Assembly: GCA_023412855.1 (NCBI GenBank)
Contig: JAEZRJ010000057.1
Coordinates: forward strand, 1 to 64,000
DNA: 64,000 bases
Source of the DNA: Bacillota bacterium
GTDB taxonomy: Bacteria > Bacillota > Clostridia > Lachnospirales > Lachnospiraceae
Reading direction: 5' to 3'
Made by a program: the position numbers and the translations under genes. This document shows, piece by piece, positions 42,093 to 51,275 of the stretch (its first letter is position 1; each line of letters starts with the position of its first letter). The notes under the pieces are model-generated. The model did not search any database and was not told where the DNA came from. It saw only the letters and a program-made list of their open reading frames with translations.

Positions 42093-42941
42093 CTAGCCTT
42101 TGACCGCTCCGCTCGTCATACCGCTGATAATATATTTCTGCATAAGAATGAATATAAGGGCCACCGGAATAATCGTTACCACAGCAAATGCTGTCAAATA
42201 GCTCCATTTCGTCCCATACTGTCCTATGAAATTAAAAATTCCTGCTGTAATCGGACGTTTCTCCTGATCCAGAATAAAGGTCATGCCGTAAGCAAGGTCA
42301 CCCCACGCATAAAGGAAGGAAAAAATGCCGCAAACTACCACACCCGGCTTCGCAATCGGAATCAATACCCTGAGAAATGCCGTGAACCGGTTACAGCCGT
42401 CGATATAGGCTGCCTCCTCCAACTCCTTTGGTATGGATGCGAAATAATTCTTAAGGATCAGTACCGAAAAAGGGATTCCTATCGTTGCATCCGCTAAAAT
42501 AGTGGAAAAAAAGGTATTATATAAATGCATATTCTTGAACATTATGAATAACGGCGTAAGGAGCACAGATACCGGCAGCATCTGCGTCACAAGAAATATG
42601 AGGATAATTCCTCTTTTTCCTGCAAAGGCATACCGGGCGATGCCATAAGATGCGGGTACTGCCAGTACCACCGCTATTGCCATTGCGGATAAAGAAATAG
42701 TCATGCTGTTTCCAAAGGAGTGAAACATATTGAAGTCTCCGCTGTCGAACTGCACCATATAGGACTTCAAATTCAGCACTTCAGGCCAGAAGGTCGGTGG
42801 AATCTGAAAGATTTCCTTCTCCGTTTTCAGGGACGTAACTAATATCCAATACAGCGGAAATAAAAGAATGCATAGGACCAATATAGAAACCATGCAATAT
42901 ATGGCATTTTTACTTTTCGATAATTTCACATCTGCTCCCAT
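42093..42941 (-). CDS. CUT1 sugar ABC transporter permease (MalG type, locus 3)
   Basis: 282 residues, six helices. The ATPase-contact loop is KELEEAAYIDGCNRFTAFLR, the standard EAA motif. Its ATG shares one base with the stop of the partner permease (TAATG), so translation is coupled. It completes the transporter with the MalF-type permease and the lipoprotein. As in locus 1, no ATPase gene is present, pointing to a shared ATPase elsewhere. Confidence 0.96.
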   Translation of the reverse strand: MGADVKLSKSKNAIYCMVSILVLCILLFPLYWILVTSLKTEKEIFQIPPTFWPEVLNLKSYMVQFDSGDFNMFHSFGNSMTISLSAMAIAVVLAVPASYGIARYAFAGKRGIILIFLVTQMLPVSVLLTPLFIMFKNMHLYNTFFSTILADATIGIPFSVLILKNYFASIPKELEEAAYIDGCNRFTAFLRVLIPIAKPGVVVCGIFSFLYAWGDLAYGMTFILDQEKRPITAGIFNFIGQYGTKWSYLTAFAVVTIIPVALIFILMQKYIISGMTSGAVKG

Positions 42942-43843
42942 TATGCTTCCTCCTCCGTATACACATATTTTAAGTACGCCAGACTTACAAGAAATAAAAT
43001 AACAAACAGTATATTGGCTACCGCCGCTCCCTTGCTGTACTTAAACATTTCAAAGGACAGCTTATAGGAATAAGTGGACAAGACCTGTGTAGAATTCACC
43101 GGCCCGCCGCTGGTCATAACATAAATCAGGTCATAGACCTTAAAGGTGTAAATAAATCCGAGAATCAGTACGGATTCTATCGTAGGCTTTAACAGGGGAA
43201 CTGTTATTCTCCAGAATGACTGAAGCTTGTTAGCGCCGTCGATAGAAGCACTTTCGTACAATTCCGTCGGGATAATAGTAAGCCCCGTAGCAATTAAAAT
43301 CATATTAAAAGGAATACCGATCCAAATATTTGCAAAGATTACGGCGGGCATTGCCGTAGCTGTGCTGGTCAGCCATTCCACATTTTCTCCGATCAGTCCT
43401 ATGGTTTTTAGAAAATAATTGATGATTCCCACATCGGTTCCAAACATAAACTTGAAAATAAGGCCCGTAATCGTAATCGGTATCATCCACGGCATCATCA
43501 GAAGTCCTCTTACGGGCTTGGAAAAAGCGAACTTTTTGTTAAAAAATACTGCCAGAGCAAAACCAACAATAAATTGAAATACCAGACAGGAAACAGTGAA
43601 TACAAGCGTATTCCACAGAGATGTAGTCAGCTCATTGTCCTTCGTAAATAAGTCGATATAATTTTGGAACCCTATGAAATCTCTTATTCCGTTCTTGAGA
43701 TTCCTGGCAGTCACATCCTGAAAGCTGAGAATGAAATTGTATATAATAGGGTAGCCCACAAAAGCGAGCATATATGCCAGCGCCGGAAGCACGAAAAAAA
43801 TGCCTGCATTATCATATTTAAAGAATTTTTTTATATTTTTCAT
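42941..43843 (-). CDS. CUT1 sugar ABC transporter permease (MalF type, locus 3)
   Basis: About 300 residues from the ATG at 43843, which has GGAGG seven bases upstream; a longer frame to 43867 overlaps that ribosome site. There are six helices with the EAA loop TELYESASIDGANKLQSFWR (about 192-211). It lies after the binding-protein gene and a terminator-like hairpin, the same gene-hairpin-gene order as in the alpha-galactoside locus. By context it imports arabinose- or xylose-containing oligosaccharides. Confidence 0.95.
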   Translation of the reverse strand: MKNIKKFFKYDNAGIFFVLPALAYMLAFVGYPIIYNFILSFQDVTARNLKNGIRDFIGFQNYIDLFTKDNELTTSLWNTLVFTVSCLVFQFIVGFALAVFFNKKFAFSKPVRGLLMMPWMIPITITGLIFKFMFGTDVGIINYFLKTIGLIGENVEWLTSTATAMPAVIFANIWIGIPFNMILIATGLTIIPTELYESASIDGANKLQSFWRITVPLLKPTIESVLILGFIYTFKVYDLIYVMTSGGPVNSTQVLSTYSYKLSFEMFKYSKGAAVANILFVILFLVSLAYLKYVYTEEEA

Positions 43844-43865
43844 TACATTTCCTCCATTTTTGGAC

Positions 43866-43912
43866 AAAAAAAGGGCAGGAAATCACATTTTGCTGCTTTT
43901 CCTGCCCCTTTC
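43866..43912 (-). terminator. Intercistronic stem-loop (partial terminator) in locus 3
   Basis: GGGCAGGAAA (43873-43882) pairs with TTTCCTGCCC (43898-43907); on the minus strand a run of seven T residues follows. It lies between the binding-protein and MalF-type permease genes and mirrors the hairpin at 8783-8816. Confidence 0.8.
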
Positions 43913-43918
43913 AACCGT

Positions 43919-45217
43919 TTACTGGGCTAATATCCCATCAATGGTTGTCTGCGCTTTTGCCGCCGCATCCTCCGGCGTGCTCGCACCGGTCATAACTTCA
44001 TTAAATGCCAGGGAAATTGCGTCTGATATATCCGGCCACTCAGGCAGAGGTCCTCTTGCATAAGCATACTGCATTTCCTCTACGAACGCTTCGTATACCT
44101 CATCTCCCTTGAATTGATTTTCCGCAATCTTAGAGTCGGAGGAAATATACCCCATCGCATTCATCATATACAAGCAGTTTTCCTGTGTAATCGCAAATTT
44201 CAGGAAATCAATAGCCGCATCTTCATTGCCTCCGGCGATAACTGCATAGTTCTCTCCGCCAAGCCCTGAAGCCTGCTGTGCATCCATCGGAATAGGAGCC
44301 ACACCCCAGTTCAAATCGGGTACTTCTTCTCTCATGGTGGGAACTTGCCATGTTCCGTTGATCATCATCGCGAGGTTACCGGAAATAAATTGATTCATCG
44401 TATCCCCCTGGGTCCAGTTGATCGCTTCTTTTGTCATGGCGCCTTCATCTACCATATTCTTAACAGCCGTCAGGGCCTTAATACCGCCTTCAGAATTCAT
44501 CTCATAAGAGGATGCTCCCGTAGACCAGAGCCATGTAAGGAAATTGAAGGTTCCTTCCTCATTCTGTAAGCTGCAATGTGCGAAGCCGGAAACATTGTCC
44601 TTGGAACATGCCTTTGCCGTTTCCAGCAACTCATCCCATGTCGCGGGAACCTCACGTCCTGCTGCCTCGAGCATGTCTTTATTGTAGTAAAGAAGCAGGC
44701 AGTTGCTTCCAAAAGGAACTCCGTAAAGTCTTCCGTCCAGCGTACAGGAATTGACCGGACCGTCATAATAAGTGCTGACATCGAATTTATCCGTAATATC
44801 TGCAAAAATTCCCATCGAAGCATAGGAAGCATGGTCAGGATTATCCAAAATAACCAAGTCTGGAAGCACATCCGCCGACGCTCCTATCGACAATTGTTTC
44901 TTAAAGTCTGCAAAGGGAACGTATTTCGCTTCTACCGTCACCGCATCCTGCGAATTGTTATATTCCTCAATTAAATGATTCAGCGCCTTCTGATGTCCCT
45001 CAGTTTCCCAATAATACCAAATCGTTACGTCTCCCGACGCGCCGCCCTGCTCCTGCGGGCTTTCTTCTTCGGTTGTCTCTGCAGAAGCCTCTGACGCGGT
45101 TTCCGTGGTCGCGGCTGCCGTATCTCCACCGGTCTCCTTAGCGGGAGTCTGTCCGCAGCCTGTCAAAAGCGCCGCCGTCATAGCTGTTGCCATAATTGTT
45201 GCCAATACCCTCTTCAT
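43919..45217 (-). CDS. Sugar ABC transporter substrate-binding lipoprotein (CUT1, locus 3)
   Basis: 432 residues. The signal peptide ends in AALLTGCGQT with the lipidated Cys at about residue 21, followed by an acidic Thr/Ala/Glu linker to about residue 60. The mature part is a family 1 solute-binding protein (VTIWYYWETEGHQKALNHLI, VPATWDELLETAKACS, GNLAMMINGTWQVP). It lies directly downstream of the YesN regulator with a separate promoter. The ligand is probably a plant oligosaccharide released by secreted enzymes not encoded here. Confidence 0.95.
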   Translation of the reverse strand: MKRVLATIMATAMTAALLTGCGQTPAKETGGDTAAATTETASEASAETTEEESPQEQGGASGDVTIWYYWETEGHQKALNHLIEEYNNSQDAVTVEAKYVPFADFKKQLSIGASADVLPDLVILDNPDHASYASMGIFADITDKFDVSTYYDGPVNSCTLDGRLYGVPFGSNCLLLYYNKDMLEAAGREVPATWDELLETAKACSKDNVSGFAHCSLQNEEGTFNFLTWLWSTGASSYEMNSEGGIKALTAVKNMVDEGAMTKEAINWTQGDTMNQFISGNLAMMINGTWQVPTMREEVPDLNWGVAPIPMDAQQASGLGGENYAVIAGGNEDAAIDFLKFAITQENCLYMMNAMGYISSDSKIAENQFKGDEVYEAFVEEMQYAYARGPLPEWPDISDAISLAFNEVMTGASTPEDAAAKAQTTIDGILAQ

Positions 45218-45276
45218 AATTTCACCTTTCCTCCTTCATTGTTTTAGCGAGCTTCCTCACTTGTTTCGGTATCTTC

Positions 45277-45305
45277 ATTATAGTCAGTCTCTTTTATCGC
45301 CGAAA
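45277..45305 (-). promoter_or_regulatory. Promoter of the locus-3 binding-protein operon
   Basis: Perfect -10 TATAAT (45277-45282) with a poor -35 TTTCGG (45300-45305) at 17-base spacing on the minus strand, a pattern that fits activation by the YesN-type regulator encoded just upstream. Confidence 0.55.
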
Positions 45306-45340
45306 CTCAACAAAACTTTAAAAGGAGGACTTTCCTAAGA

Positions 45341-46876
45341 TTATTTATGCGTTCTTCTATATTCTGCCGGAAGCTGTCCGGTACATTCCTTAAATACTCT
45401 GCTGAAATATTTCGCATCGGAATATCCAACCCTGTCCGCTACCTCACCAAGCTTCATCTGGCTGCCAATAAGAATGGCCTTCGCCTTCGCAATGCGATAG
45501 TCTCTGGCATAAGCGCTGAACTTAATTCCTTTTTCTTTGTGAAACAGCATTCCTAAATACTCCGGTGTCAGGTTCAGTTTGGCAGCGATTTCCTCCAGTG
45601 TAATTCCCTGCTGGTAATATTCCAAAAACATGCTTTCCGCCTTCTTCACATTCAGGCCGACATTGCCATCGTCTTCCTGAATGCTCTCCCGAAGGAAAGA
45701 GAATATTTCCTCTGAAACCTTTTTCAGCTCCTCTTTGTTGACAGCACTCATAATTTTCTCCAATATTTTTTGCTGTTCAAGCTTTTCATGGTCCAAAAGG
45801 CCGATTTCTTTCGAAACGTTCATCATCACCCATAAGAATCTCACGTAGCTTTCCTTGATTTCTTTCGGTGCATAAATATAATCCGTTCCAAAATACGCAT
45901 TAAACCGCTCAAGGCTTTTTCCGATTCTGCTCTTATCCAGGGCGCAGATGGCAGCCTTTAAATCGTTCTCTATCTCTATCGGATATATGCAGACCGCCGT
46001 CTGCACCTGCAAAATCTTCGGATAGGAAATCATTACTTTATCGCCAAAGGAAATGTTCCATTCCATATATTGCTGTAATTTCTGGAAGCTCTCCCGCAGC
46101 CCTCCCGCACCCGAGGCATTGATCCAGCCCAGCCCTATATCCGTATTCCCCATGGCAAAGAGCAGCTCGATAATCTCATAGCGGAACCATCTCTCCAAAA
46201 TATCCGGCTCCCGGATACTATAAAATACAACGAGCAGCAGCTTTTCCTTGGGTATCTCAAGAATACAGTATTTCACTTCCTTCCTGCTCAGGCAGTCTTC
46301 GAGAATGCGCCGGATTCTTCCAGACCTAGACTCGAACTGTCTTCCCAGATATATGGACACCTCGCTGAATCCGCAATCCGCTTCGATTTCATATTTCGTT
46401 TTCAGAAAAGAAGACAGCTCTTCGTTCAAAATCATACCGCCGAAAATGAGCCCGAACAAAACATGCTGCAGATTTCCCAATACCTCCGGACTTAATTTCT
46501 CCACTTCCTCAAGCTGAGTTTCCACATTTTTTACCGCTTGAACAAAGTCCATGAAAACAAGCGGCTTGACCAGATATTCGCTCACTCCGAACCGGATGGC
46601 CTGCTGGGCATAGCTGAATTCTGAATAAGCGCTCAATACGATGACTTTGCTCTTTACCTTGTTCTCATACATTCTGGCAACCATCTGTAAGCCATCCATC
46701 ACCGGCATCTTCACGTCCGTCACGACTAACTCCGGCCTCTTATCGAGAATCATCTCAAGCCCTTCCTCACCGTTTACTGCCATGCCCACCACCTGATACT
46801 CCGGGAACATCTTACCGAACAATTTGCAAATACCTTCCCTGATTCTTATTTCATCTTCTACTATTATCACTTTCAT
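45341..46876 (-). CDS. YesN-type response regulator with AraC domain (locus 3)
   Basis: 511 residues. The receiver domain has VEDE and phosphoacceptor Asp54 in VVTDVKMPVMDG; a long middle region follows, and the C-terminal AraC domain has LEEIAAKLNLTPEYLGMLFH and LGEVADRVGYSDAKYFSRVF. The start overlaps the 3' end of the kinase gene by 26 bases. It is expected to activate the binding-protein operon starting 120 bases downstream. Confidence 0.95.
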   Translation of the reverse strand: MKVIIVEDEIRIREGICKLFGKMFPEYQVVGMAVNGEEGLEMILDKRPELVVTDVKMPVMDGLQMVARMYENKVKSKVIVLSAYSEFSYAQQAIRFGVSEYLVKPLVFMDFVQAVKNVETQLEEVEKLSPEVLGNLQHVLFGLIFGGMILNEELSSFLKTKYEIEADCGFSEVSIYLGRQFESRSGRIRRILEDCLSRKEVKYCILEIPKEKLLLVVFYSIREPDILERWFRYEIIELLFAMGNTDIGLGWINASGAGGLRESFQKLQQYMEWNISFGDKVMISYPKILQVQTAVCIYPIEIENDLKAAICALDKSRIGKSLERFNAYFGTDYIYAPKEIKESYVRFLWVMMNVSKEIGLLDHEKLEQQKILEKIMSAVNKEELKKVSEEIFSFLRESIQEDDGNVGLNVKKAESMFLEYYQQGITLEEIAAKLNLTPEYLGMLFHKEKGIKFSAYARDYRIAKAKAILIGSQMKLGEVADRVGYSDAKYFSRVFKECTGQLPAEYRRTHK

Positions 46877-48695
46877 TGGTCAATCTCCATGGAATCAGAA
46901 TTATAATTTCTGTTCCTTCTTCCAATACACTTCTTATATTCACGTGAGCATCTTCCCCATAATACATGAATAATCTGGTAAAAGCGTTGGCTATGCCGAT
47001 ATCTCCATTTTCTTCCATCATATGGAAGGCTCTTTCATTCAGCCTTTCTACAAAGGAAGGTTCCATACCCCTGCCGTTATCGCTTATCATGATTTGCAGA
47101 TATTCCCCTTCCTTAGCCATTCGGATCGTTAACATGTTTTCTCCGCTTCTTCCTTCGAACCCATGAATAATGGCATTCTCAATAAAGGGCTGCAGTAAAA
47201 GCTTATGCACCCGGCACTCCATAACCTGTGCATCGATGTCCATGGTACAACGGAATGTATTTTTCAGCCTCGTTTGCTGCAAATAAATATAATTTTTCAG
47301 CCAACTGACCTCTTCACGCACTTCCACCGTGGCATTGCTGTTCTTTATAGCATACCGCAATATAGAGGCAAGGGTATTTATGGCGTTGCTTATCTCGAAT
47401 TCATCCTTGTCGATTGCCATCCAGTTAATGGTATCCAGCGTATTATATAGAAAATGCGGATTGATCTGGGCCTCCAGGGCGGTAATCTCCGCCAGACGCT
47501 GCCGTTCTCCTGCTTCCTTTTCCTTTTTCAGCGCCGTATCCAGCTTTTCCAGCATATCGTTAAACTGAATCGCAATAAACTCCACCTCCAGGGGCATCTG
47601 CTTGTCCACTTCCACCCTGGTTCCGAGATTGCCTGAGCTCACCGTTTCCATGGATTTCACGACCTTCTGCACCGACCCGGACAACTGCCTCGACAGCAGC
47701 AGCGTCAGGATTACTACCATTCCCAGGCAGAGCAGACAGGCCGCAATATTGATTCTCTGCTGGTTCGTTATCCCCATCATGGTCTCTTTCTGATTCACTG
47801 CATTTACAACATCCCATCCCAGATCTTTATTCTCATACACATACAAAGAGGTATACTTATCCTCAAAAAGATTTTCACTATGTATAAACTTCAGATAATC
47901 TTCCTTCTTCTCCTGCGATGTGCACCCGCCATCCGTAATCGCTCTCGCCAGTCTTGTACTGTCGGGATAAGAAATAATCCTTCCCTTTTTATCCACTATA
48001 AAATTGAAATTATCGAAGCTTAGCTTGTCTTCTCCTTTCGTCAGGCAGACCTTCTTTAACAATTCCTCATCTATGCTGACGATGACGACACCGTTTCGTT
48101 TGTTTAAGTCTTTGTAATCGATGATTCTATGGGAAATATGGAATAGGTAATAATCCTCATTGGCGAAGCTCACCGCATATTCCGTAGGGAAAATATGCGT
48201 CTTGTTATCCGCCGATATACAATCATAAAGCTCCTCCTGTCCCAGGCTGAAATTCTTTATCCAAGAGTCTTCATTCGTATATGCGGTTAACTGATGGTAG
48301 GTAACGAGCTTGTTCTCTGAAGTAATTATGGTAATGGCACGGATATAGTCTTTCGTATTGATGAGACCGTTCAATATTCTTCTGAGCTGATTTCTGGTAA
48401 CGGATTCATCCTCCCCGTTGTTAAGCTTATCGACCAGCTTTACCACATCGTCGTTGGTATAAATCTGATAAAGTAAATCTTCATAGGATTCCATCCATAT
48501 TTCCAAGCTATTACCAGTTTGTTCCAGATTGTTGAGCGTCAGCTCCTCCATATTCTTTTTTAAGGTGTTGGAAGTATTGTAGTAAGAATAAACGCTTAGT
48601 ACAAAAAGCGGAATGACAGACGTCACAAGAAACAAGCATATCAGTTTTGTCTGCAGGCTTGTCTTGTTACCGGTTGAATTTTTTTCTATTTTCAT
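46851..48695 (-). CDS. YesM-type sensor histidine kinase (locus 3)
   Basis: 614 residues. A membrane helix (about 17-38), a large double-Cache-like extracytoplasmic domain (about 40-300), a second helix (about 304-325), HAMP and then the kinase core with ALEAQINPHFLYNTLDTINW (His in NPHFLYN), LLLQPFIENAIIHGFEG and ISDNGRGM. AAAGGA precedes the ATG. A consensus-like promoter lies 50 bases upstream. The large sensor could detect the sugar or its binding protein outside the cell. Together with the regulator it forms the control unit of the GH31/GH127 locus. Confidence 0.95.
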   Translation of the reverse strand: MKIEKNSTGNKTSLQTKLICLFLVTSVIPLFVLSVYSYYNTSNTLKKNMEELTLNNLEQTGNSLEIWMESYEDLLYQIYTNDDVVKLVDKLNNGEDESVTRNQLRRILNGLINTKDYIRAITIITSENKLVTYHQLTAYTNEDSWIKNFSLGQEELYDCISADNKTHIFPTEYAVSFANEDYYLFHISHRIIDYKDLNKRNGVVIVSIDEELLKKVCLTKGEDKLSFDNFNFIVDKKGRIISYPDSTRLARAITDGGCTSQEKKEDYLKFIHSENLFEDKYTSLYVYENKDLGWDVVNAVNQKETMMGITNQQRINIAACLLCLGMVVILTLLLSRQLSGSVQKVVKSMETVSSGNLGTRVEVDKQMPLEVEFIAIQFNDMLEKLDTALKKEKEAGERQRLAEITALEAQINPHFLYNTLDTINWMAIDKDEFEISNAINTLASILRYAIKNSNATVEVREEVSWLKNYIYLQQTRLKNTFRCTMDIDAQVMECRVHKLLLQPFIENAIIHGFEGRSGENMLTIRMAKEGEYLQIMISDNGRGMEPSFVERLNERAFHMMEENGDIGIANAFTRLFMYYGEDAHVNIRSVLEEGTEIIILIPWRLTNESDNSRR

Positions 48696-48744
48696 AAATC
48701 TGTCCTTTCATACTGTTTACCGAAACAAGAGAAAAGATGATTTA

Positions 48745-48773
48745 ATCATATCAATATACGTAAATTGGGTCAA
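48745..48773 (-). promoter_or_regulatory. Promoter of the locus-3 kinase-regulator operon
   Basis: -35 TTGACC (48768-48773) and -10 TATGAT (48745-48750) with 17-base spacing on the minus strand; the leader to the kinase start is about 45 bases. Confidence 0.7.
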
Positions 48774-48821
48774 GGGCATTTTAAGTCTAATCGGTATTAT
48801 AAGGTCCGAAAGCCACTTTTC

Positions 48822-48850
48822 TTGCGCTTTTTGCCCGCATAAGTTACAAT
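48822..48850 (+). promoter_or_regulatory. Promoter of the double-HTH MerR gene
   Basis: TTGCGC (48822-48827) and TACAAT (48845-48850) are 17 bases apart. Downstream, 48866-48878 (AACACCAGACTTT) reappears in the terminator stem at 49684-49696, so it may be an operator or part of a related hairpin. Confidence 0.45.
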
Positions 48851-48923
48851 GAAACCCTCCATTATAACACCAGACTTTTTATAATGATATTATAGCACAA
48901 TAGAATGGTGGTGATAAAATAAA

Positions 48924-49685
48924 ATGAATACCTATAAAACATCTGACATTGCACGTTGTATCGGAGTCCACCCTAACACGGTCCGGCTTTATGAAGAACT
49001 TGCACTGATCCCCAAACCGGAGCGAAAAGCAAACAGCTATCGGGTTTTTACAGATTTCCATATGGAGCAGATGAGGCTTGCAAGAACGGCATTACAGGTA
49101 GAGGTTCTGCAAAACGGCCTAAGAAAGCAAGCGATTGCCATTATTAAGGCCTCAGCTTCTGGTAATTTCGACAAAGCAATTTATTTCACAAAACAGTACT
49201 TACAGCAGATAGAAAGCGAACAGAAAAATGCCGAGGAAGCCATAATCATTACGGAAAAGCTATTGTCTGGCAATGGACAGGAAATAGATGATACGGTCTT
49301 GACCAGAAAAGAAGCTGCCGGTTATCTGCAAATCACTATGGATGCTTTAAGAAATTGGGAAATGAACGGCCTGCTTACCGTAAAACGAAAACAAAATGGG
49401 TATCGCGTTTATAAGGAGGAGGATGTTCGGCGGCTAAAAATCATACGTTCCCTGCGCTGTGCAAATTACTCTCTTTCAGCAATTTTGCGAATGCTGAATA
49501 CTTTATCTCACAATCCTGACGCTAGTATCCGGCAAGCCATCGATACCCCGAAAGAAAACGACGATATTATTTCCGTATGCGACAAGCTGCTCACTTCATT
49601 GCATTACGCAGAGAAAAATGCGCAAGCTATGCTCGCACAGCTTAAGAAAATGAAAAAACAGTTCGAAACAAACCCTCCTATTTAA
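48924..49685 (+). CDS. MerR-family regulator with two helix-turn-helix domains
   Basis: 253 residues. The first MerR domain (about 4-70) reads YKTSDIARCIGVHPNTVRLY; a second complete one (about 125-190) reads LTRKEAAGYLQITMDALRNW followed by NGYRVYKEEDVRRLKIIRSL. A coiled segment joins them, and another ends the protein. Two MerR domains in one chain are uncommon and suggest it can bind as an intramolecular dimer. It is followed by a hairpin terminator and a two-gene ABC exporter on the same strand, so it probably senses a compound exported by that pump. A GGTGGTG-type ribosome site precedes the ATG. Confidence 0.88.
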   Translation: MNTYKTSDIARCIGVHPNTVRLYEELALIPKPERKANSYRVFTDFHMEQMRLARTALQVEVLQNGLRKQAIAIIKASASGNFDKAIYFTKQYLQQIESEQKNAEEAIIITEKLLSGNGQEIDDTVLTRKEAAGYLQITMDALRNWEMNGLLTVKRKQNGYRVYKEEDVRRLKIIRSLRCANYSLSAILRMLNTLSHNPDASIRQAIDTPKENDDIISVCDKLLTSLHYAEKNAQAMLAQLKKMKKQFETNPPI

Positions 49686-49717
49686 CACCAGACTTTGTAC
49701 TGGTGTTATTCTTTTTT
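49684..49717 (+). terminator. Terminator between the MerR and exporter genes
   Basis: AACACCAG (49684-49691) pairs perfectly with CTGGTGTT (49700-49707), followed by ATTCTTTTTTT. It overlaps the MerR stop codon. With no clear promoter before the exporter, it may act as a conditional attenuator. Confidence 0.8.
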
Positions 49718-49748
49718 TATGCCAAGAAAAAAGGAGGAAATATATCGT

Positions 49749-50483
49749 ATGAAAACAGCTATAGAAGTAAAGAAACTATGCAAATCCTATTCCAATATCA
49801 AAGCGGCACAAAATATTGATATCTCTATTTGCCGCGGAGAAGTATTTGGTTTATTAGGCGCAAATGGTGCCGGCAAAAGTACCACGATTGAATGTATCTT
49901 AGGAACAAAAAAACAGGACAGCGGAACGGTGTCCATTCTCGGAATGAATCCGCAGAAGGAACGGAAAAGGCTTTTTGAGAAAGTTGGTGTTCAATTTCAG
50001 GAAGCCAACTATCAAGACAAAATAAGAGTGGCTGAGCTTTGCGAGGTTACGTCTTCCCTTTACAGAAATACTGCGGATTATATCGGTCTTCTCGAACAAT
50101 TCGGACTCTCAGACAAGCTGAAAAGTGCGGTAAGCGAGCTTTCGGGAGGGCAGAAGCAGAGGTTATTTATCGTTCTTTCGTTAATTCCAAATCCGGAAAT
50201 TGTATTCTTGGACGAACTGACTACCGGGCTTGACGCAAGAGCAAGACGGGATGTGTGGAAAAGCCTTTTGGATTTAAAGCAAAAAGGACTGACCATTCTG
50301 CTGACTTCCCATTTCATGGATGAAGTAGAGGTTCTTTGCGACAAAATCATGATTCTTAAAAAAGGGGAAACTATTTTTTACGGAACAATACAAGACGCAG
50401 TTGCAGCCAGTCCCTATGAAAAATTAGAGGAAGCATATCTTTGGTACACAGACGAGGAGGAAAAAGAAAATGAAAGCATTTAA
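49749..50483 (+). CDS. ABC-2 type exporter ATP-binding protein
   Basis: About 244 residues from the ATG at 49749, which follows AAGGAGG by 11 bases; the frame is open further upstream into the terminator, but the conserved part starts here. Walker A GANGAGKSTT, signature LSGGQKQRLF, Walker B EIVFLDELTTGLD and SHFMDE are all intact; Walker B has Glu-Leu where Glu-Pro is usual. It powers the permease encoded next, with which it overlaps by 14 bases. Drug, peptide or lantibiotic-type export is the likely role given the MerR regulator. Confidence 0.95.
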   Translation: MKTAIEVKKLCKSYSNIKAAQNIDISICRGEVFGLLGANGAGKSTTIECILGTKKQDSGTVSILGMNPQKERKRLFEKVGVQFQEANYQDKIRVAELCEVTSSLYRNTADYIGLLEQFGLSDKLKSAVSELSGGQKQRLFIVLSLIPNPEIVFLDELTTGLDARARRDVWKSLLDLKQKGLTILLTSHFMDEVEVLCDKIMILKKGETIFYGTIQDAVAASPYEKLEEAYLWYTDEEEKENESI

Positions 50484-51213
50484 AGCACTTTTAAAAACAG
50501 AAATCAGGCTGTCGCTCCGGGGAATGGATATGTTTATTTTTGCTATCTGTATGCCTATTGTGGTCGTGGTCATCTTAGGCGCATTGTTTGGAAATAAGCC
50601 GGCCTTTGAGGGAGCAGAATATACCTTTTTGGAGCAATCCTTCGGCGCGGTATCAACGATTGCCATTTGTGCGGGAGGGGTTATGGGCCTGCCTCTGGTC
50701 GTGTCCGATTACCGGAGCAGAAAAATATTAAAACGGTTTAAGGTGACGCCTACCAGCCCCGCCCTTATCTTAGCGGTACAAGTTGTTATTTATACTCTTT
50801 ACTCCATTGTCTCCCTTATCCTTGTTTATATGATAAGCATACTGTTTTTCGGCTATCATCTACGAGGTTCATGGCCTCAATTCTTAGGTGCTTACTTACT
50901 TGTTATGCTGTCTATGTTCAGCATAGGGTTATTAGTGGGCGGACTCGCACCTAATATAAAAATAGCCAGCGTTGCCGCCAGCCTGCTGTATTTTCCAATG
51001 CTTATTTTTTCGGGCGCCACTCTCCCTTATGAGGTCATGCCCGCCGGACTTCAAAAAGCCGCAGATATGCTGCCATTGACACAAGGAATCAAGCTTCTTA
51101 AGGCTGCTTCACTCGGTCTGCCAATAGACAGCATTTTCATTCCGGTTGTTGTGATGATTGTAATTGCCGTAATATGCGTTACTATTTCCCTGCGATTCTT
51201 TAAATGGGAATGA
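50470..51213 (+). CDS. ABC-2 type exporter permease
   Basis: 247 residues with six transmembrane helices. The ABC-2 pattern is seen in the N-terminal FIFAICMPIVVVVILGALFG and the central GLPLVVSDYRSRKILKRFKVTPTS split region, typical of daunorubicin/nodulation-type exporters. GGAGG lies within the ATPase 3' end. It forms a homodimeric channel with the ATPase. The substrate is unknown. Confidence 0.94.
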   Translation: MKAFKALLKTEIRLSLRGMDMFIFAICMPIVVVVILGALFGNKPAFEGAEYTFLEQSFGAVSTIAICAGGVMGLPLVVSDYRSRKILKRFKVTPTSPALILAVQVVIYTLYSIVSLILVYMISILFFGYHLRGSWPQFLGAYLLVMLSMFSIGLLVGGLAPNIKIASVAASLLYFPMLIFSGATLPYEVMPAGLQKAADMLPLTQGIKLLKAASLGLPIDSIFIPVVVMIVIAVICVTISLRFFKWE

Positions 51214-51275
51214 TACCTGTACAAACATGAGTATGTTACGATTACCATGCTGCTGATATTAATCGGTTCCGCAAC

